Of a stretch of 64,000 bases of DNA, positions 32,848 through 41,397 are shown piece after piece. This DNA is from Paracidovorax wautersii. Its GTDB lineage: Bacteria; Pseudomonadota; Gammaproteobacteria; Burkholderiales; Burkholderiaceae_C. Location: assembly GCF_900113035.1 (NCBI RefSeq), contig NZ_FONX01000022.1:1-64000 (forward strand), written 5' to 3'. Position numbers and translations under genes: made by a program. Numbering within the stretch: position 1 is the first letter of the stretch; each line of letters starts with the position of its first letter. The notes under the pieces were generated by a model. That model made no database searches. It saw nothing but the letters and a program-made list of their open reading frames with translations, and was not told the origin of the DNA.

Positions 32848-33461
32848 CATTGTCCGCCGGTACGAGACGTTGATGTGACGACCCTCACACGGCACGCTGG
32901 TGCGTTCAGGCCAAACCAGCAGCGTCTCCCGCCCCCCCCAGCTCGGATCGAGGTTTCGACACCGTTTCCGACGACCGGAATGTCCGGTGCACTGAAATCG
33001 TCCTTGGCGCCTGCAGTCTCGCCGACACGGATCAGCCCGAGTCCGTCCGCCACCCGCCGTCGCGCAACACCATCTAAGGCCCATGCGGCCGATCTGCCGT
33101 ACGGCCTGCGCACGGGCGGAAACCGCCGCCCACACGCCAGCACCCTGCACCCCATCGCCGCTCAGATTCGGAAAACCTTCATCGAGCCGAATCCACGCCC
33201 AAACAGGCCGCGCAAGAGCCCCAGCCTCGGCGTGGCAAACGAAGTCCATACCGCCCACGAAGCGACGCCGGCCAGCGACCGGAGAGGACGAGGCCGGTCG
33301 CGCCGGATCCGAGACACCGGAGACTACGCGTAAGTGCTAATGGAGTGACTCTCCAGTGAAAATATGATAGAAGCTCGCCATGAAAGAATGATATCCATAT
33401 CATTTATTTCAATTTCCGATGCATTCTGTCGGGATTCGGCCTTTTACTGTGGAGAGTCACC
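32848..33461. other. 614-nt region without a convincing gene; possible decayed minus-strand gene
   Basis: Several open frames cross this stretch on both strands, but none has a good start, ribosome-binding site or recognisable family, and one runs straight through the tRNA terminator. On the minus strand near 32960-33010 the translation APDIPVVGNGVE faintly recalls repeat units of large surface proteins (choice-of-anchor type). The rest of the frame does not continue the similarity, so this may be a decayed fragment. The right end holds the upstream region of the chemotaxis receptor gene, with a short GGAG/CTCC hairpin near 33342 and an 18-bp palindrome at 33387-33404. Confidence refers to the absence of an intact gene. 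Confidence 0.5.
33387..33404. promoter_or_regulatory. 18-bp perfect palindrome upstream of the chemotaxis receptor gene
   Basis: AATGATATCCATATCATT lies 57 nt upstream of the receptor start codon in an A/T-rich patch. Its symmetry and position fit a dimeric repressor site. It bears a loose likeness to Fur-type hexamer arrays, but no assignment is firm. Confidence 0.5.
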
Positions 33462-35093
33462 ATGACTGCTTTTTCCGGCATCGCACGGCGTTTGCACGCC
33501 GTATCGTTCCTGTTGATCATCGCGCTCGCGGCAGCGGCCGTGATGGCCTGGACGCAACTCAATCGCGTGGGAGAACTGGCCGACGAGACGGGCAGCGCCC
33601 GTGTTCCCCAGCTCACCCGCATTGCGAGCACGGAGCTGAGCATCACCCAGATCTCCCTGCAGATCCGCCATGCCATCCTGGTGCGCACGCCCGAGGACCT
33701 GAAGACGACCCTGGCCGATATCGACACCAAGTACAAGCGCATCGCGGATAACGATGCGGCTTTCCTGGCAGAGGTGAAGGACCCCAAGGCGCGGGAAGAA
33801 TTCGTGAACGTCTGGCAGAAGCTGGAGCAGGAGTTCAAGCCCATCGCTGACCGAAACCTCCAGCTGATCGTCCAGGGCCGCAAGGATGAGGCGTTCGACG
33901 TGCTGGTGGCCGAAACCATCCCCATGCGCAACCGCCTGCTGGCCTGGCTGGCGAAGGAGCGCCAGCACCAGACGGACCTGCTGCATGCAGAGCTGAAAGA
34001 CATTCGCCAGGAAGCCATCAAGACCCGCACCCAGCTGTCTTGGCTGGTGGTCGCGATCGCCGTGGGCCTGATCGCGTTTTCCTGGTACATCGCCCGCGTG
34101 CTGCAACGCCGCATCGCACAGTCCCGCGCAGTGGCCGAGCGGGTGCGCGATGGCGACCTCACCATGCCGGTGGCCGATACGGCTCAAGACGAATTCAGCC
34201 CGCTGCTGAGCGCCCTCGGCGACATGCAGCACGCGCTCACGCAGGTGGTGTCCACCGTGCGGCAAGGCTCCGAAAGCGTGGCCACGGCATCCGCCGAGAT
34301 CGCCCAGGGCAACAACGACCTCTCCGCACGCACGGAGCACCAGGCCAGCGCGCTGGAAGAGACCGCGGCGTCCATGGATCAGCTGGGTGCCACCGTGCGC
34401 CAGAACGCCGACAACGCCCAGCAGGCCAGCCAGCTGGCGCGTACGGCCTCGGAAGTGGCGGCCCGTGGCGGGGCGGTCGTGTCCCAGGTCGTGAGCACCA
34501 TGCGCGGCATCGACCAGAGCAGCGGCAAGATCGCCGAGATCATCGGCGTGATCGATGGCATCGCCTTCCAGACCAACATCCTGGCCCTGAACGCGGCGGT
34601 GGAAGCGGCCCGAGCCGGCGAACAAGGCCGCGGCTTCGCGGTGGTGGCCAGCGAAGTGCGCAACCTGGCACAGCGCAGTGCCGGAGCCGCCAAGGAGATC
34701 AAGGAACTGATCACCGACAGCGTGACCCAGGTCCGCAGCGGCTCGGCGCTGGTGGATCAGGCCGGCGTGACCATGACGGAGGTGGTGGACTCCATCCGCC
34801 GGGTGAACGAGGTGGTGTCGGAGATCAGCACGGCCAGCCGCGAGCAGAGCGCGGGGGTGAGCCAGGTGGGAGAGGCCGTGACCCAGATGGATCAGGTCAC
34901 GCAACAGAACGCTGCGCTGGTGGAGGAAAGCGCCGCCGCAGCCAATTCACTGCGCCAGCAGGCCGAGAGCCTCGTGGCGGCGGTGGCCGTGTTCCGGCTG
35001 GATACGCAGACGCACGCCCTGCCCGCAGGCCAGGCGGAAAGCAGAACGCTGAAGCACTCGCCGCGCGGCAGGATGAACCTGCTGGCGACCTGA
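33462..35093 (+). CDS. Methyl-accepting chemotaxis protein
   Basis: A 543-residue transmembrane chemoreceptor. TM1 lies at about residues 14-34 and TM2 at about 190-211, enclosing a periplasmic ligand domain of about 155 residues predicted to be a four-helix bundle. A HAMP domain (about 212-265) leads to the cytoplasmic signalling domain with the hallmark hairpin tip ILALNAAVEAARAGEQGRGF near 373-392, followed by VVASEVRNLAQRSA. It would control CheA through CheW. No C-terminal CheR-tethering pentapeptide is present. The ligand is unknown. The gene stands alone after a gene-poor interval, with an 18-bp palindrome upstream. Confidence 0.93.
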   Translation: MTAFSGIARRLHAVSFLLIIALAAAAVMAWTQLNRVGELADETGSARVPQLTRIASTELSITQISLQIRHAILVRTPEDLKTTLADIDTKYKRIADNDAAFLAEVKDPKAREEFVNVWQKLEQEFKPIADRNLQLIVQGRKDEAFDVLVAETIPMRNRLLAWLAKERQHQTDLLHAELKDIRQEAIKTRTQLSWLVVAIAVGLIAFSWYIARVLQRRIAQSRAVAERVRDGDLTMPVADTAQDEFSPLLSALGDMQHALTQVVSTVRQGSESVATASAEIAQGNNDLSARTEHQASALEETAASMDQLGATVRQNADNAQQASQLARTASEVAARGGAVVSQVVSTMRGIDQSSGKIAEIIGVIDGIAFQTNILALNAAVEAARAGEQGRGFAVVASEVRNLAQRSAGAAKEIKELITDSVTQVRSGSALVDQAGVTMTEVVDSIRRVNEVVSEISTASREQSAGVSQVGEAVTQMDQVTQQNAALVEESAAAANSLRQQAESLVAAVAVFRLDTQTHALPAGQAESRTLKHSPRGRMNLLAT

Positions 35094-35244
35094 GCGCATT
35101 CGCCGCGACGCCTGGACCATCCGTTCAAGGCCTGCGGCACGCAGCCCCCAAGAAGGTGTTCGACCTACAGGCCGCCCTCCCGGCTGCACGCTAGCTTCGA
35201 TGTTCCACCTCCACCCATTCGCCGCAAGGCCAGGAAAGAACATC

Positions 35245-35466
35245 ATGAACGCAGACAACACCGCAGCCTCCCCCGACCGCATCGCCGTGGGCGACCCGGA
35301 GTCGGTGGCCCACTGGGCCCAGAAGTTGAGCGTGAGCGAGCAGCAGATCCAGGATGCCGTGGCCGCAGCGGGCGACAAGGCCTCCGACGTGGAAATGCAC
35401 CTCAAGGGCACGCGCAGCACCACCAACGACGACCGCATCGAACAGGCGGGCGCAGGCAACTCCTGA
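35245..35466 (+). CDS. DUF3606 domain protein
   Basis: A 73-residue cytoplasmic protein with the DUF3606 pattern: an N-terminal RIAVGDPESVAHWAQKLSVS, then EQQIQDAVAAAGDKASDVEM. The family is small, widespread in proteobacteria and uncharacterised; some members appear in stress settings. ATG 35245 has an AGGAAAG site upstream. It lies 151 nt after the chemoreceptor stop on the same strand, with no obvious terminator between, so read-through is possible. Confidence 0.75.
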   Translation: MNADNTAASPDRIAVGDPESVAHWAQKLSVSEQQIQDAVAAAGDKASDVEMHLKGTRSTTNDDRIEQAGAGNS

Positions 35467-35647
35467 CGAAATCAGCGCCGGGCGGCACACGCTCGCGCCG
35501 CTCGGCCGCCATAATCGTTGCCGAGCGCCTTCCGCTCCTCATGGAGCGCCGAAGCCTCGCCACCTCTGCGTGCCGGGGCTTCCTGCCTTCCGCCCATCCT
35601 GGCCGCAGGCACCGCCGCCCCGCCGTCAAGCACCTTCAGCCCAGCCT

Positions 35648-36160
35648 ATGCCGCACTTCCTCTCCCGCATCACCCTCGGCGCCGCCCTGATCGCCTCCTG
35701 CATCGGCGCCGCACAAGCCCAGCAGGTCACCGTGCAGGACGCCTGGGTGCGCGCCACGGTGCCGCAGCAAAAGGCCACCGGCGCGTTCATGCGGCTGAAG
35801 GCCGACAAGGATGTGCGCCTGGTGTCCGTGAGCACGCCCGCCGCGCCGATCGCCGAAGTCCATGAAATGAAGATGGTGGACAACGTGATGAAGATGCGCG
35901 CCGTGGAGGGTCTAGACCTGCACGCCGGCAAGAGCGTGGACCTGCAGCCAGGTGGCTACCACGTGATGCTGATGGACCTGCCGGCCCAGGTGAAGGCTGG
36001 CGACGTCGTGCCGCTGACGCTGGTGTTCCAGGGCAAGGACGGCCAGCGCGAGACCGTGCAGGTGCAGGCCCCGGCGCGCAGCATGGCAAGCGCAGCCGCT
36101 CCCGCAGGCGGCAGCATGGCCGGGCCAGGCGAGCACGGCGGCGGCATGCACAAGCACTGA
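35648..36160 (+). CDS. Periplasmic copper chaperone, PCuAC family
   Basis: A 170-residue exported protein. The signal peptide (about 1-24, LGAALIASCIGAAQA) precedes a PCuAC domain with the copper-site pattern: VHEMKM (His about 72), VMKMR, and GGYHVMLMDL with the His and Met ligands near 101-105. Members bind Cu(I) and deliver it to cytochrome oxidase CuA or CuB sites. The C-terminal tail is rich in Gly/Met/His (GGSMAGPGEHGGGMHKH), which may bind additional copper. The ATG at 35648 opens the signal peptide. No SCO or oxidase gene is nearby. A GATCGATCG inverted repeat follows the stop codon. Confidence 0.9.
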   Translation: MPHFLSRITLGAALIASCIGAAQAQQVTVQDAWVRATVPQQKATGAFMRLKADKDVRLVSVSTPAAPIAEVHEMKMVDNVMKMRAVEGLDLHAGKSVDLQPGGYHVMLMDLPAQVKAGDVVPLTLVFQGKDGQRETVQVQAPARSMASAAAPAGGSMAGPGEHGGGMHKH

Positions 36161-36166
36161 TTGATT

Positions 36167-36190
36167 GATCGATCGTTACATCGATCGATC
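36167..36190. repeat. GATCGATCG inverted repeat between the PCuAC and Bcr/CflA genes
   Basis: GATCGATCG (36167-36175) and CGATCGATC (36182-36190) are 9-bp perfect arms around TTACAT, starting 7 nt after the PCuAC stop. There is no T-run. It may be a hairpin in the transcript or an operator; the repeated GATC makes it a dense target for adenine methylation if Dam is present. Confidence 0.6.
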
Positions 36191-36247
36191 GGCTGACCGC
36201 CCTCCCCTCGCCATTCCCGCCTCGCCTGCCTTGCCCTGCCGCCACCC

Positions 36248-37480
36248 ATGAACCCACAAGCCCACGAACTCTGGCGCGCGCCGCGCTGGGCCCTGGCCGC
36301 CCTGCTGGCCCTGCTCGGCATGCTGGGGCCGTTCTCGATCGATACCTACATCCCGGCGTTCTCGGGCATCGCCGCGGCCGTGGGCGCCACACCGGTGGAG
36401 ATGCAGCAGACGCTGTCGGCCTACCTGTTCGGCTTCGCCTTCATGACGCTGTTCCACGGCGCGCTGTCGGACAGCTTCGGCCGCCGGCCCGTGGTGCTCT
36501 GGGGCATCGCCGTGTTCACGCTCGCGTCGGCGGGCTGCGCGCTCTCGCAGAACATCGGCCAGCTGGTGCTGTTCCGGGCGCTGCAGGGGCTGTCGGCCGG
36601 GGCCGGCATCGTGGTGTCGCGCGCGGTGATCCGCGACATGTTCCCGCCGGCGCAGGCCCAGCAGGTGATGAGCCAGGTCACCATCTATTTCGGGGTGGCG
36701 CCGGCCATCGCGCCCATCGTGGGCGGCTGGCTGTTCGTGCACCTGGGCTGGCACAGCGTGTTCTGGTTCCTGACCGGCGTGGGCCTGCTGCTATGGATCG
36801 CCAACTTCCGCCTGCTGCCCGAAACGCTGCATGCCAGCCAGCGCCAGCCCTTCAATGCACGGCACCTGCTGCAGGGCTATTGGCAACTGGGTTCGAGCCC
36901 GCGCTTCCTGCTGCTGGCGCTGGCGAGCGGGGTGCCGTTCAACGGCATGTTCCTCTACGTGCTGGCGGCGCCCGCCTTCCTGGGCGACCACCTGCATCTG
37001 GCGCCCACGCATTTCTTCTGGTTCTTCATCCTGACCATCTCCGGGATCATGGGCGGCGCCTGGCTCAGCGGCCGGCTGGCGGGCCGCATTCCGCCCAAGC
37101 GGCAGATCCGCCACGGCTTCCTGATCATGTTCACCATGGCGGCGCTCAATCTGGCGGCCAACGCCCTGTTCACGGCGCATGTCTCCTGGGCGCTGCTGCC
37201 GATCGCGGTGTTCGCCTTCGGCTGGGCACTGATGGTGCCGGTCGTCACCTTGCTGGTGCTCGATCTCTACCCCGAGCGGCGCGGCATGGCCTCGTCGCTG
37301 CAGGCCTTCGTGGGCTCCACCGCCAACGGGGTGGTGGCCGGCGTGGTCGCGCCGCTGGTGATGCATTCGACCGTGCTGCTGGCCTGCGCATCGGCAGGCA
37401 TGACCTGCGTCGGACTGGTGGCCTGGGTGTACCTGCACCACCGCTGGCCCGACATCGGCCGCGTGGCGACGGCCGCCTGA
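36248..37480 (+). CDS. Bcr/CflA-family MFS efflux transporter
   Basis: A 410-residue inner-membrane protein with 12 predicted helices. The N-terminus WALAALLALLGMLGPFSIDT with YIPAF and the loop-2 motif GALSDSFGRRPVVLWG are diagnostic of the Bcr/CflA drug-resistance subgroup of the major facilitator superfamily; RALQGLSAGAGIVVSRAVIR is the family's helix-4/5 segment. Members export bicyclomycin, chloramphenicol, cysteine or dipeptides using the proton gradient; the substrate here is unknown. ATG 36248 precedes the first helix. It follows the PCuAC gene by 87 nt on the same strand. No adjacent regulator is seen. Confidence 0.9.
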   Translation: MNPQAHELWRAPRWALAALLALLGMLGPFSIDTYIPAFSGIAAAVGATPVEMQQTLSAYLFGFAFMTLFHGALSDSFGRRPVVLWGIAVFTLASAGCALSQNIGQLVLFRALQGLSAGAGIVVSRAVIRDMFPPAQAQQVMSQVTIYFGVAPAIAPIVGGWLFVHLGWHSVFWFLTGVGLLLWIANFRLLPETLHASQRQPFNARHLLQGYWQLGSSPRFLLLALASGVPFNGMFLYVLAAPAFLGDHLHLAPTHFFWFFILTISGIMGGAWLSGRLAGRIPPKRQIRHGFLIMFTMAALNLAANALFTAHVSWALLPIAVFAFGWALMVPVVTLLVLDLYPERRGMASSLQAFVGSTANGVVAGVVAPLVMHSTVLLACASAGMTCVGLVAWVYLHHRWPDIGRVATAA

Positions 37481-37541
37481 CGCCGCGCAGCAGCCCCGGC
37501 TGACAGAGCCTTCTGCCAGGCCACAACCGCAGCGATGGCTT

Positions 37542-39005
37542 TCAGCCCCGCCGGCGCTCCAGGCCGTGCTCGGCGTAGTAGCGCGTCTTCGCCAGGTACA
37601 TCGCCTGGTCGGCGCGGTTGACCGCGGCCTCGATCTGGTCGCCCGAAGCGGCGATGGCCACGCCCATCGACAGGCTCAGCTCCGAGCCCGGATAGAACTG
37701 GTTGTTGAGGTCCAGCAAAGACTGGATGCGATCCACCGCCGCCTGGACGCCGCGCTCGTCCACGCCCGGCATCAGCAACGAGAACTCGTCACCGCCGATG
37801 CGGGCCGCGCAGGCCGGCACATCCACCGCCTTGCCCAGCACCTCGCCCACGCGCCGCAGCATGGCATCGCCGGCCGCGTGGCCCGACTCGTCGTTGATGA
37901 ACTTAAGCCCGTTCATGTCGATCACCACCACGCCCACGGGGAAGGGCCCCTTGCGCGTGAGCCGGTTCAGCTCTTCCACATAGAAGGCCCGGTTGCGCAG
38001 CTGGGTGAGCACGTCGTGCTTGCCCAGGTATTCCAGATAGGCCTCGGCCTTCTTGCGGGCGGTGATATCCACCAGGGACAGCAGCACCATGGACCAGTCG
38101 TCCTGGCGCTCCTCTAGGATGGAGAACTGCATGTGGATGTGGACGGCCTCGCCGGAGAGGCTGTAGTTCACGACCTCGCGCTGCTGGAAGAGCCGCCCCT
38201 CCCAGAGGTCGAGCAGCTGCTCGGCGAAGGACTCGTGCATCTCGCCGCGGAAGACCTTGGCGATCTGCTTGAAAAGGGTTTGCTTGCTGTCAGCGCCGAA
38301 CATCTCCAGCGTCTGCTGGTTCACGTCGATGACCCGGATCTCCTGCATGCACCGGCCCACGAATTCGGGGTGCACCTTCAGGAAGGTCTTGAAGTCGCGG
38401 ATGCCCTGGCGGCGCACGTCGTCGAGCAGCCGCTTGACCGCGCTGAAGTCCTCGACCCAGAGCGACACCGGCGAATGCTCGAAGAGCCCCCGCGCGTATT
38501 CCTCGCTGCGCTGCAGGCGCGTGCGGCTCTCGATCTGCTGGGTGTTGTCTTCCAGCGAGATGAGGACGCGGTCCCAGCGGTCTTCATGGCCGGTCAGGAT
38601 GCGGCCGCGGATGTGGACGTCGAGCCGCCGGCCATCGAGCGCGTAATTCACGGTCTGGTTCGAGAACTCCAGCGCGCCGGACCAGAGCTGGCGCAATTCC
38701 TGGATGGCCTGCTGGTGCATGTCGCCCCGGAAGATGCTGCCCAGCGAGGCCAGCAGCGTGGCCTGGTCGGGCGCAGCGAACAACTCCAGCGTGCGCTGGT
38801 TCACCCGCAGCACCTTGATCGCCGCGCCATAGGCCTGCATGCGGGACGGGTCGGCACGCACATGCGCCTCGACATCGACCACGCCCTCGCTGCGCCAGGT
38901 GTCCAGCAAGGACTTCAGCTCACTGAAGTCCTCCAGCCAGAGCGAAACGGGCGCGATGTCGAACATATGCTCGAAATCGTTTTCCGGCGAGGGAGAAAAA
39001 GACAT
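37542..39005 (-). CDS. Diguanylate cyclase with two tandem PAS-type sensor domains
   Basis: A 487-residue soluble GGDEF protein. Residues about 8-155 and 165-310 are two homologous PAS-like units, each starting with the pattern PVSLW-EDFS and containing NQ-TLE-F and FRGEMH-type stretches, indicating an internal duplication. A GGDEF domain (about 325-480) carries the active site RIGGDEFSLL near 403 and HDVLTQLRNRAFYVEELNRL at its start. It should make cyclic di-GMP. The inhibitory I-site (RxxD, five residues before GGDEF) reads DVPA, so product inhibition is probably absent. No EAL domain, no membrane segment. Start ATG 39005. Its ligand is unknown. Confidence 0.9.
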   Translation of the reverse strand: MSFSPSPENDFEHMFDIAPVSLWLEDFSELKSLLDTWRSEGVVDVEAHVRADPSRMQAYGAAIKVLRVNQRTLELFAAPDQATLLASLGSIFRGDMHQQAIQELRQLWSGALEFSNQTVNYALDGRRLDVHIRGRILTGHEDRWDRVLISLEDNTQQIESRTRLQRSEEYARGLFEHSPVSLWVEDFSAVKRLLDDVRRQGIRDFKTFLKVHPEFVGRCMQEIRVIDVNQQTLEMFGADSKQTLFKQIAKVFRGEMHESFAEQLLDLWEGRLFQQREVVNYSLSGEAVHIHMQFSILEERQDDWSMVLLSLVDITARKKAEAYLEYLGKHDVLTQLRNRAFYVEELNRLTRKGPFPVGVVVIDMNGLKFINDESGHAAGDAMLRRVGEVLGKAVDVPACAARIGGDEFSLLMPGVDERGVQAAVDRIQSLLDLNNQFYPGSELSLSMGVAIAASGDQIEAAVNRADQAMYLAKTRYYAEHGLERRRG

Positions 39006-39105
39006 CCTGGGCACTCCATGGTCATGACGAGGGCGTGACAGCCGCATTGCGATCCACCCATGTCGAATTATTGACCGCGCCGTCCACACCCTCTGAGCAC
39101 GCCCC

Positions 39106-39142
39106 AAAGAAAAAGCCAGCCTCAAGGGCTGGCTTTTTCTTT
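39106..39142. terminator. Bidirectional terminator between cyclase and DEAD-box helicase genes
   Basis: AAAGAAAAAGCCAGCC and GGCTGGCTTTTTCTTT form a long near-perfect inverted repeat around CTCAAG, giving a stem with a T-run on each strand. It follows the helicase gene on the minus strand and lies upstream of the cyclase start. Confidence 0.9.
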
Positions 39143-39187
39143 CACTCATTCACCGACGAGGGTGAATGGGTGCCTGGCGATCAGGCC

Positions 39188-41086
39188 TCAGCGGGCCGGA
39201 CGGGCCGGGCGCTTGCGTGCATCGTGCGGCACGAAGGGCTTGCCACCGCCCGTGCCGGGCTTGGAGAACGCCGGCTTGCGTGCAGCGAAGTCGCCACCGC
39301 GGCCAGCGCCGTCAGGACGGCCGCCACCGAAGTTGCCGCGCGGCTGGTCGCCGAAGCCGCCGCGTGCGGGTTCACCGAAGCCTGGCTTGCGGCCGTAGCC
39401 TTCGCCGTCGCGGCGGGGAGCACCGCCGCCGAAGCCGCGCTGGTCGTCGCCACGGGGAGCGAAATGGCCGCCACCTTGGTAGCCGCCACCGTCACGGGCA
39501 GCCGGAGCGCCGCGGCCGAAACGGTCGCCACCGCGGTCACGGTCGCCGCCGAAGCCACCACCGAAGCCGCCACGGCCAGCACCGCCACCCGAAGGACGGC
39601 GATCGCCGCCACGGAAGCCGCCGCCTTCGCGGCCGCCACGGCCACCGAATTCAGGGCGGGCTTGCGGCGCGCGCTGCTGCGGCTCCAGGCCGGGGATGAC
39701 TTCCGCCTTGAACTGCTGCTTGCTGTAGCCTTCGATGTCGAAGATCTTGCGGCGGTCACGGAACTCGGCGAACGTCACGGCCAGGCCTTGGCGGCCTGCA
39801 CGGCCGGTACGGCCGATGCGGTGGGTGTAGTCCTCTGCCTTCATGGGCAGGCCGTAGTTGAAGACGTGCGTGATGGTCGGCACGTCGATGCCGCGAGCGG
39901 CCACGTCGGTGGCCACCAGCACCTGCACCTGGCCGCTGCGCAGCGCCATCAGGCGGCGGTTGCGCAGGCCCTGGCTCAGGGCGCCGTGCAGCGCCACGGC
40001 CGAGAAGCCTTCTTGCTGCAGGTCGTTGGCCAGGCCGTCGCACTCCACCTGGGTGCTGGCGAACACGATGGCCTGGTTGATGGAGGTGTCACGCAGCCAG
40101 TGGTCCAGCAGCTTGCGCTTGTGCTGGGCATTGTCGGCCCAGAACAGGGTCTGCTTGATGTTGGCGTGCTTTTCCTGCGGGCTGTCGATCTGCACCTTCT
40201 GCACGTGCGAACCGCCGTCGTGCATCACGCGCATGGCCAGCTGCTGGATGCGCGGCGCGAACGTGGCGCTGAACATCATGGTCTGCTGGCGCTGGCTGGT
40301 CATCTGGTTGATGTCGGCCAGGTCGTCGGCAAAGCCCAGGTCGAGCATGCGGTCGGCTTCATCGACCACCAGGAATTTCACCTGGTCGAGCTTGATCTGC
40401 ATGGAGCGTTGCAGGTCCAGCAGACGGCCCGGCGTGGCGACCACGAGGTTGGCGTTCTGCAGCTTGGCGATCTGCAGCTGGTAGGGAATGCCACCCACCA
40501 CGTTGGCCACGCGCAGGCCACGGCAGTGCTTGACCAGCTCGATGGCGTCGTGCGCCACCTGCTGCGCCAGTTCGCGCGTCGGGCACAGGATCAGCGCGCC
40601 GGGCACGGCGGGCTTGAAGTTGCGGGCGTTGGTGGGGTCCTTGCGCTTGGCGCGCTTCGGGGCCGGTTCGCCACGGGCGGTGGCTTCGGCCACGGCACGG
40701 TCGAATTCGGCGCGGGCGGCGGCGTCTGCAGCGGCCTGTTCGCCGATCAGCGTGTGCAGCACGGGCAGCAGGAAGGCTGCGGTCTTGCCGCTGCCGGTCT
40801 GGCTGGAGACCATCAGGTCGATGAAGCGGGCCGAAGCGTCGCTCGGGCTCATCGCCAGGGGAATGGCGCGAGCCTGCACTTGGGTGGGCTGGGTGTAGCC
40901 CAGGTCGGCCACGGCCTGCACCAGTTCGGCAGCCAGGCCCAGCTGGACGAAGCCATTGGGTTCGGCCGTCACTTCGACGTCGTCGGCCTGCACGGCCACG
41001 GATTCGGAAGCCAGGACTGCGTCTGCAGCGGCAATGGAGGTATCTGCAGGCGCGAATTCGCCCTGCACTTGGAGAGTGTCAGTCAT
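39188..41086 (-). CDS. DEAD-box ATP-dependent RNA helicase (RhlE-like)
   Basis: A 632-residue RNA helicase. Core motifs: Q-motif FVQLGLAAELVQAV and PTQVQARAIP, Walker A SSQTGSGKTAAF near 97, PTRELAQQV, VVDEADRMLD near 240, SATF, and VATDVAARGIDVPTITHV with HRIGRTGRAG. An insertion of about 35 residues rich in Ala/Glu/Arg lies after the Walker A region. From about 475 to the end is a Gly/Arg/Phe-rich tail of RGG-type repeats that binds RNA. Such enzymes remodel rRNA precursors or mRNAs, often in the cold. ATG 41086 is chosen over the in-frame GTG 12 nt upstream. A leader of about 300 nt with hairpins precedes it. Confidence 0.93.
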   Translation of the reverse strand: MTDTLQVQGEFAPADTSIAAADAVLASESVAVQADDVEVTAEPNGFVQLGLAAELVQAVADLGYTQPTQVQARAIPLAMSPSDASARFIDLMVSSQTGSGKTAAFLLPVLHTLIGEQAAADAAARAEFDRAVAEATARGEPAPKRAKRKDPTNARNFKPAVPGALILCPTRELAQQVAHDAIELVKHCRGLRVANVVGGIPYQLQIAKLQNANLVVATPGRLLDLQRSMQIKLDQVKFLVVDEADRMLDLGFADDLADINQMTSQRQQTMMFSATFAPRIQQLAMRVMHDGGSHVQKVQIDSPQEKHANIKQTLFWADNAQHKRKLLDHWLRDTSINQAIVFASTQVECDGLANDLQQEGFSAVALHGALSQGLRNRRLMALRSGQVQVLVATDVAARGIDVPTITHVFNYGLPMKAEDYTHRIGRTGRAGRQGLAVTFAEFRDRRKIFDIEGYSKQQFKAEVIPGLEPQQRAPQARPEFGGRGGREGGGFRGGDRRPSGGGAGRGGFGGGFGGDRDRGGDRFGRGAPAARDGGGYQGGGHFAPRGDDQRGFGGGAPRRDGEGYGRKPGFGEPARGGFGDQPRGNFGGGRPDGAGRGGDFAARKPAFSKPGTGGGKPFVPHDARKRPARPAR

Positions 41087-41397
41087 ATTTTTTCTCACAC
41101 GAAGACAGCCGCAGGCGTGGCCTGCGGAGGCTTCGTCAATGGTTAAAAAACATCAACCATCAAACGAAACCAGAGCTGCGGGGAGCAGCGCGGGTGGGCA
41201 TTTGTGCGAAGTGCCGCTGAAACGTGGGTTTCAAGCGGCTTGCAGGCCCGGTGTGTGAAGGGAGATGCGCAATCTGCGTGAGCCGCAAAGGGCTAATGTG
41301 TCACGCAAGCCGGCGATTATGGCATGCCTGGGGTTTTCCCGCAATGCCTCTTTTGCGCCCTGCCCCATCTTTGTGCGGGGCAGCGGGCGCCGGAGCG
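41087..41397 (-). promoter_or_regulatory. Structured 311-nt leader/promoter region of the DEAD-box helicase gene
   Basis: No open frame is convincing here. Close to the start codon are two hairpins: CCGCAGG/CCTGCGG (41109-41127) and ATGGTT/AACCAT (41139-41160) with a T-rich loop on the transcript strand. At the far end CTGCCCC/GGGGCAG (about 41360-41385) follows the orn stop codon and could end that transcript. Long structured leaders often give autoregulation or cold response to such helicase genes; that is inference. Confidence 0.45.

Noticed and set aside
32779-33258. A 159-codon open frame on the minus strand beside tRNA-Lys
   Set aside because: It begins upstream of no ribosome-binding site, passes through the perfect tRNA terminator and into the tRNA 3' end, and has no recognisable domain.
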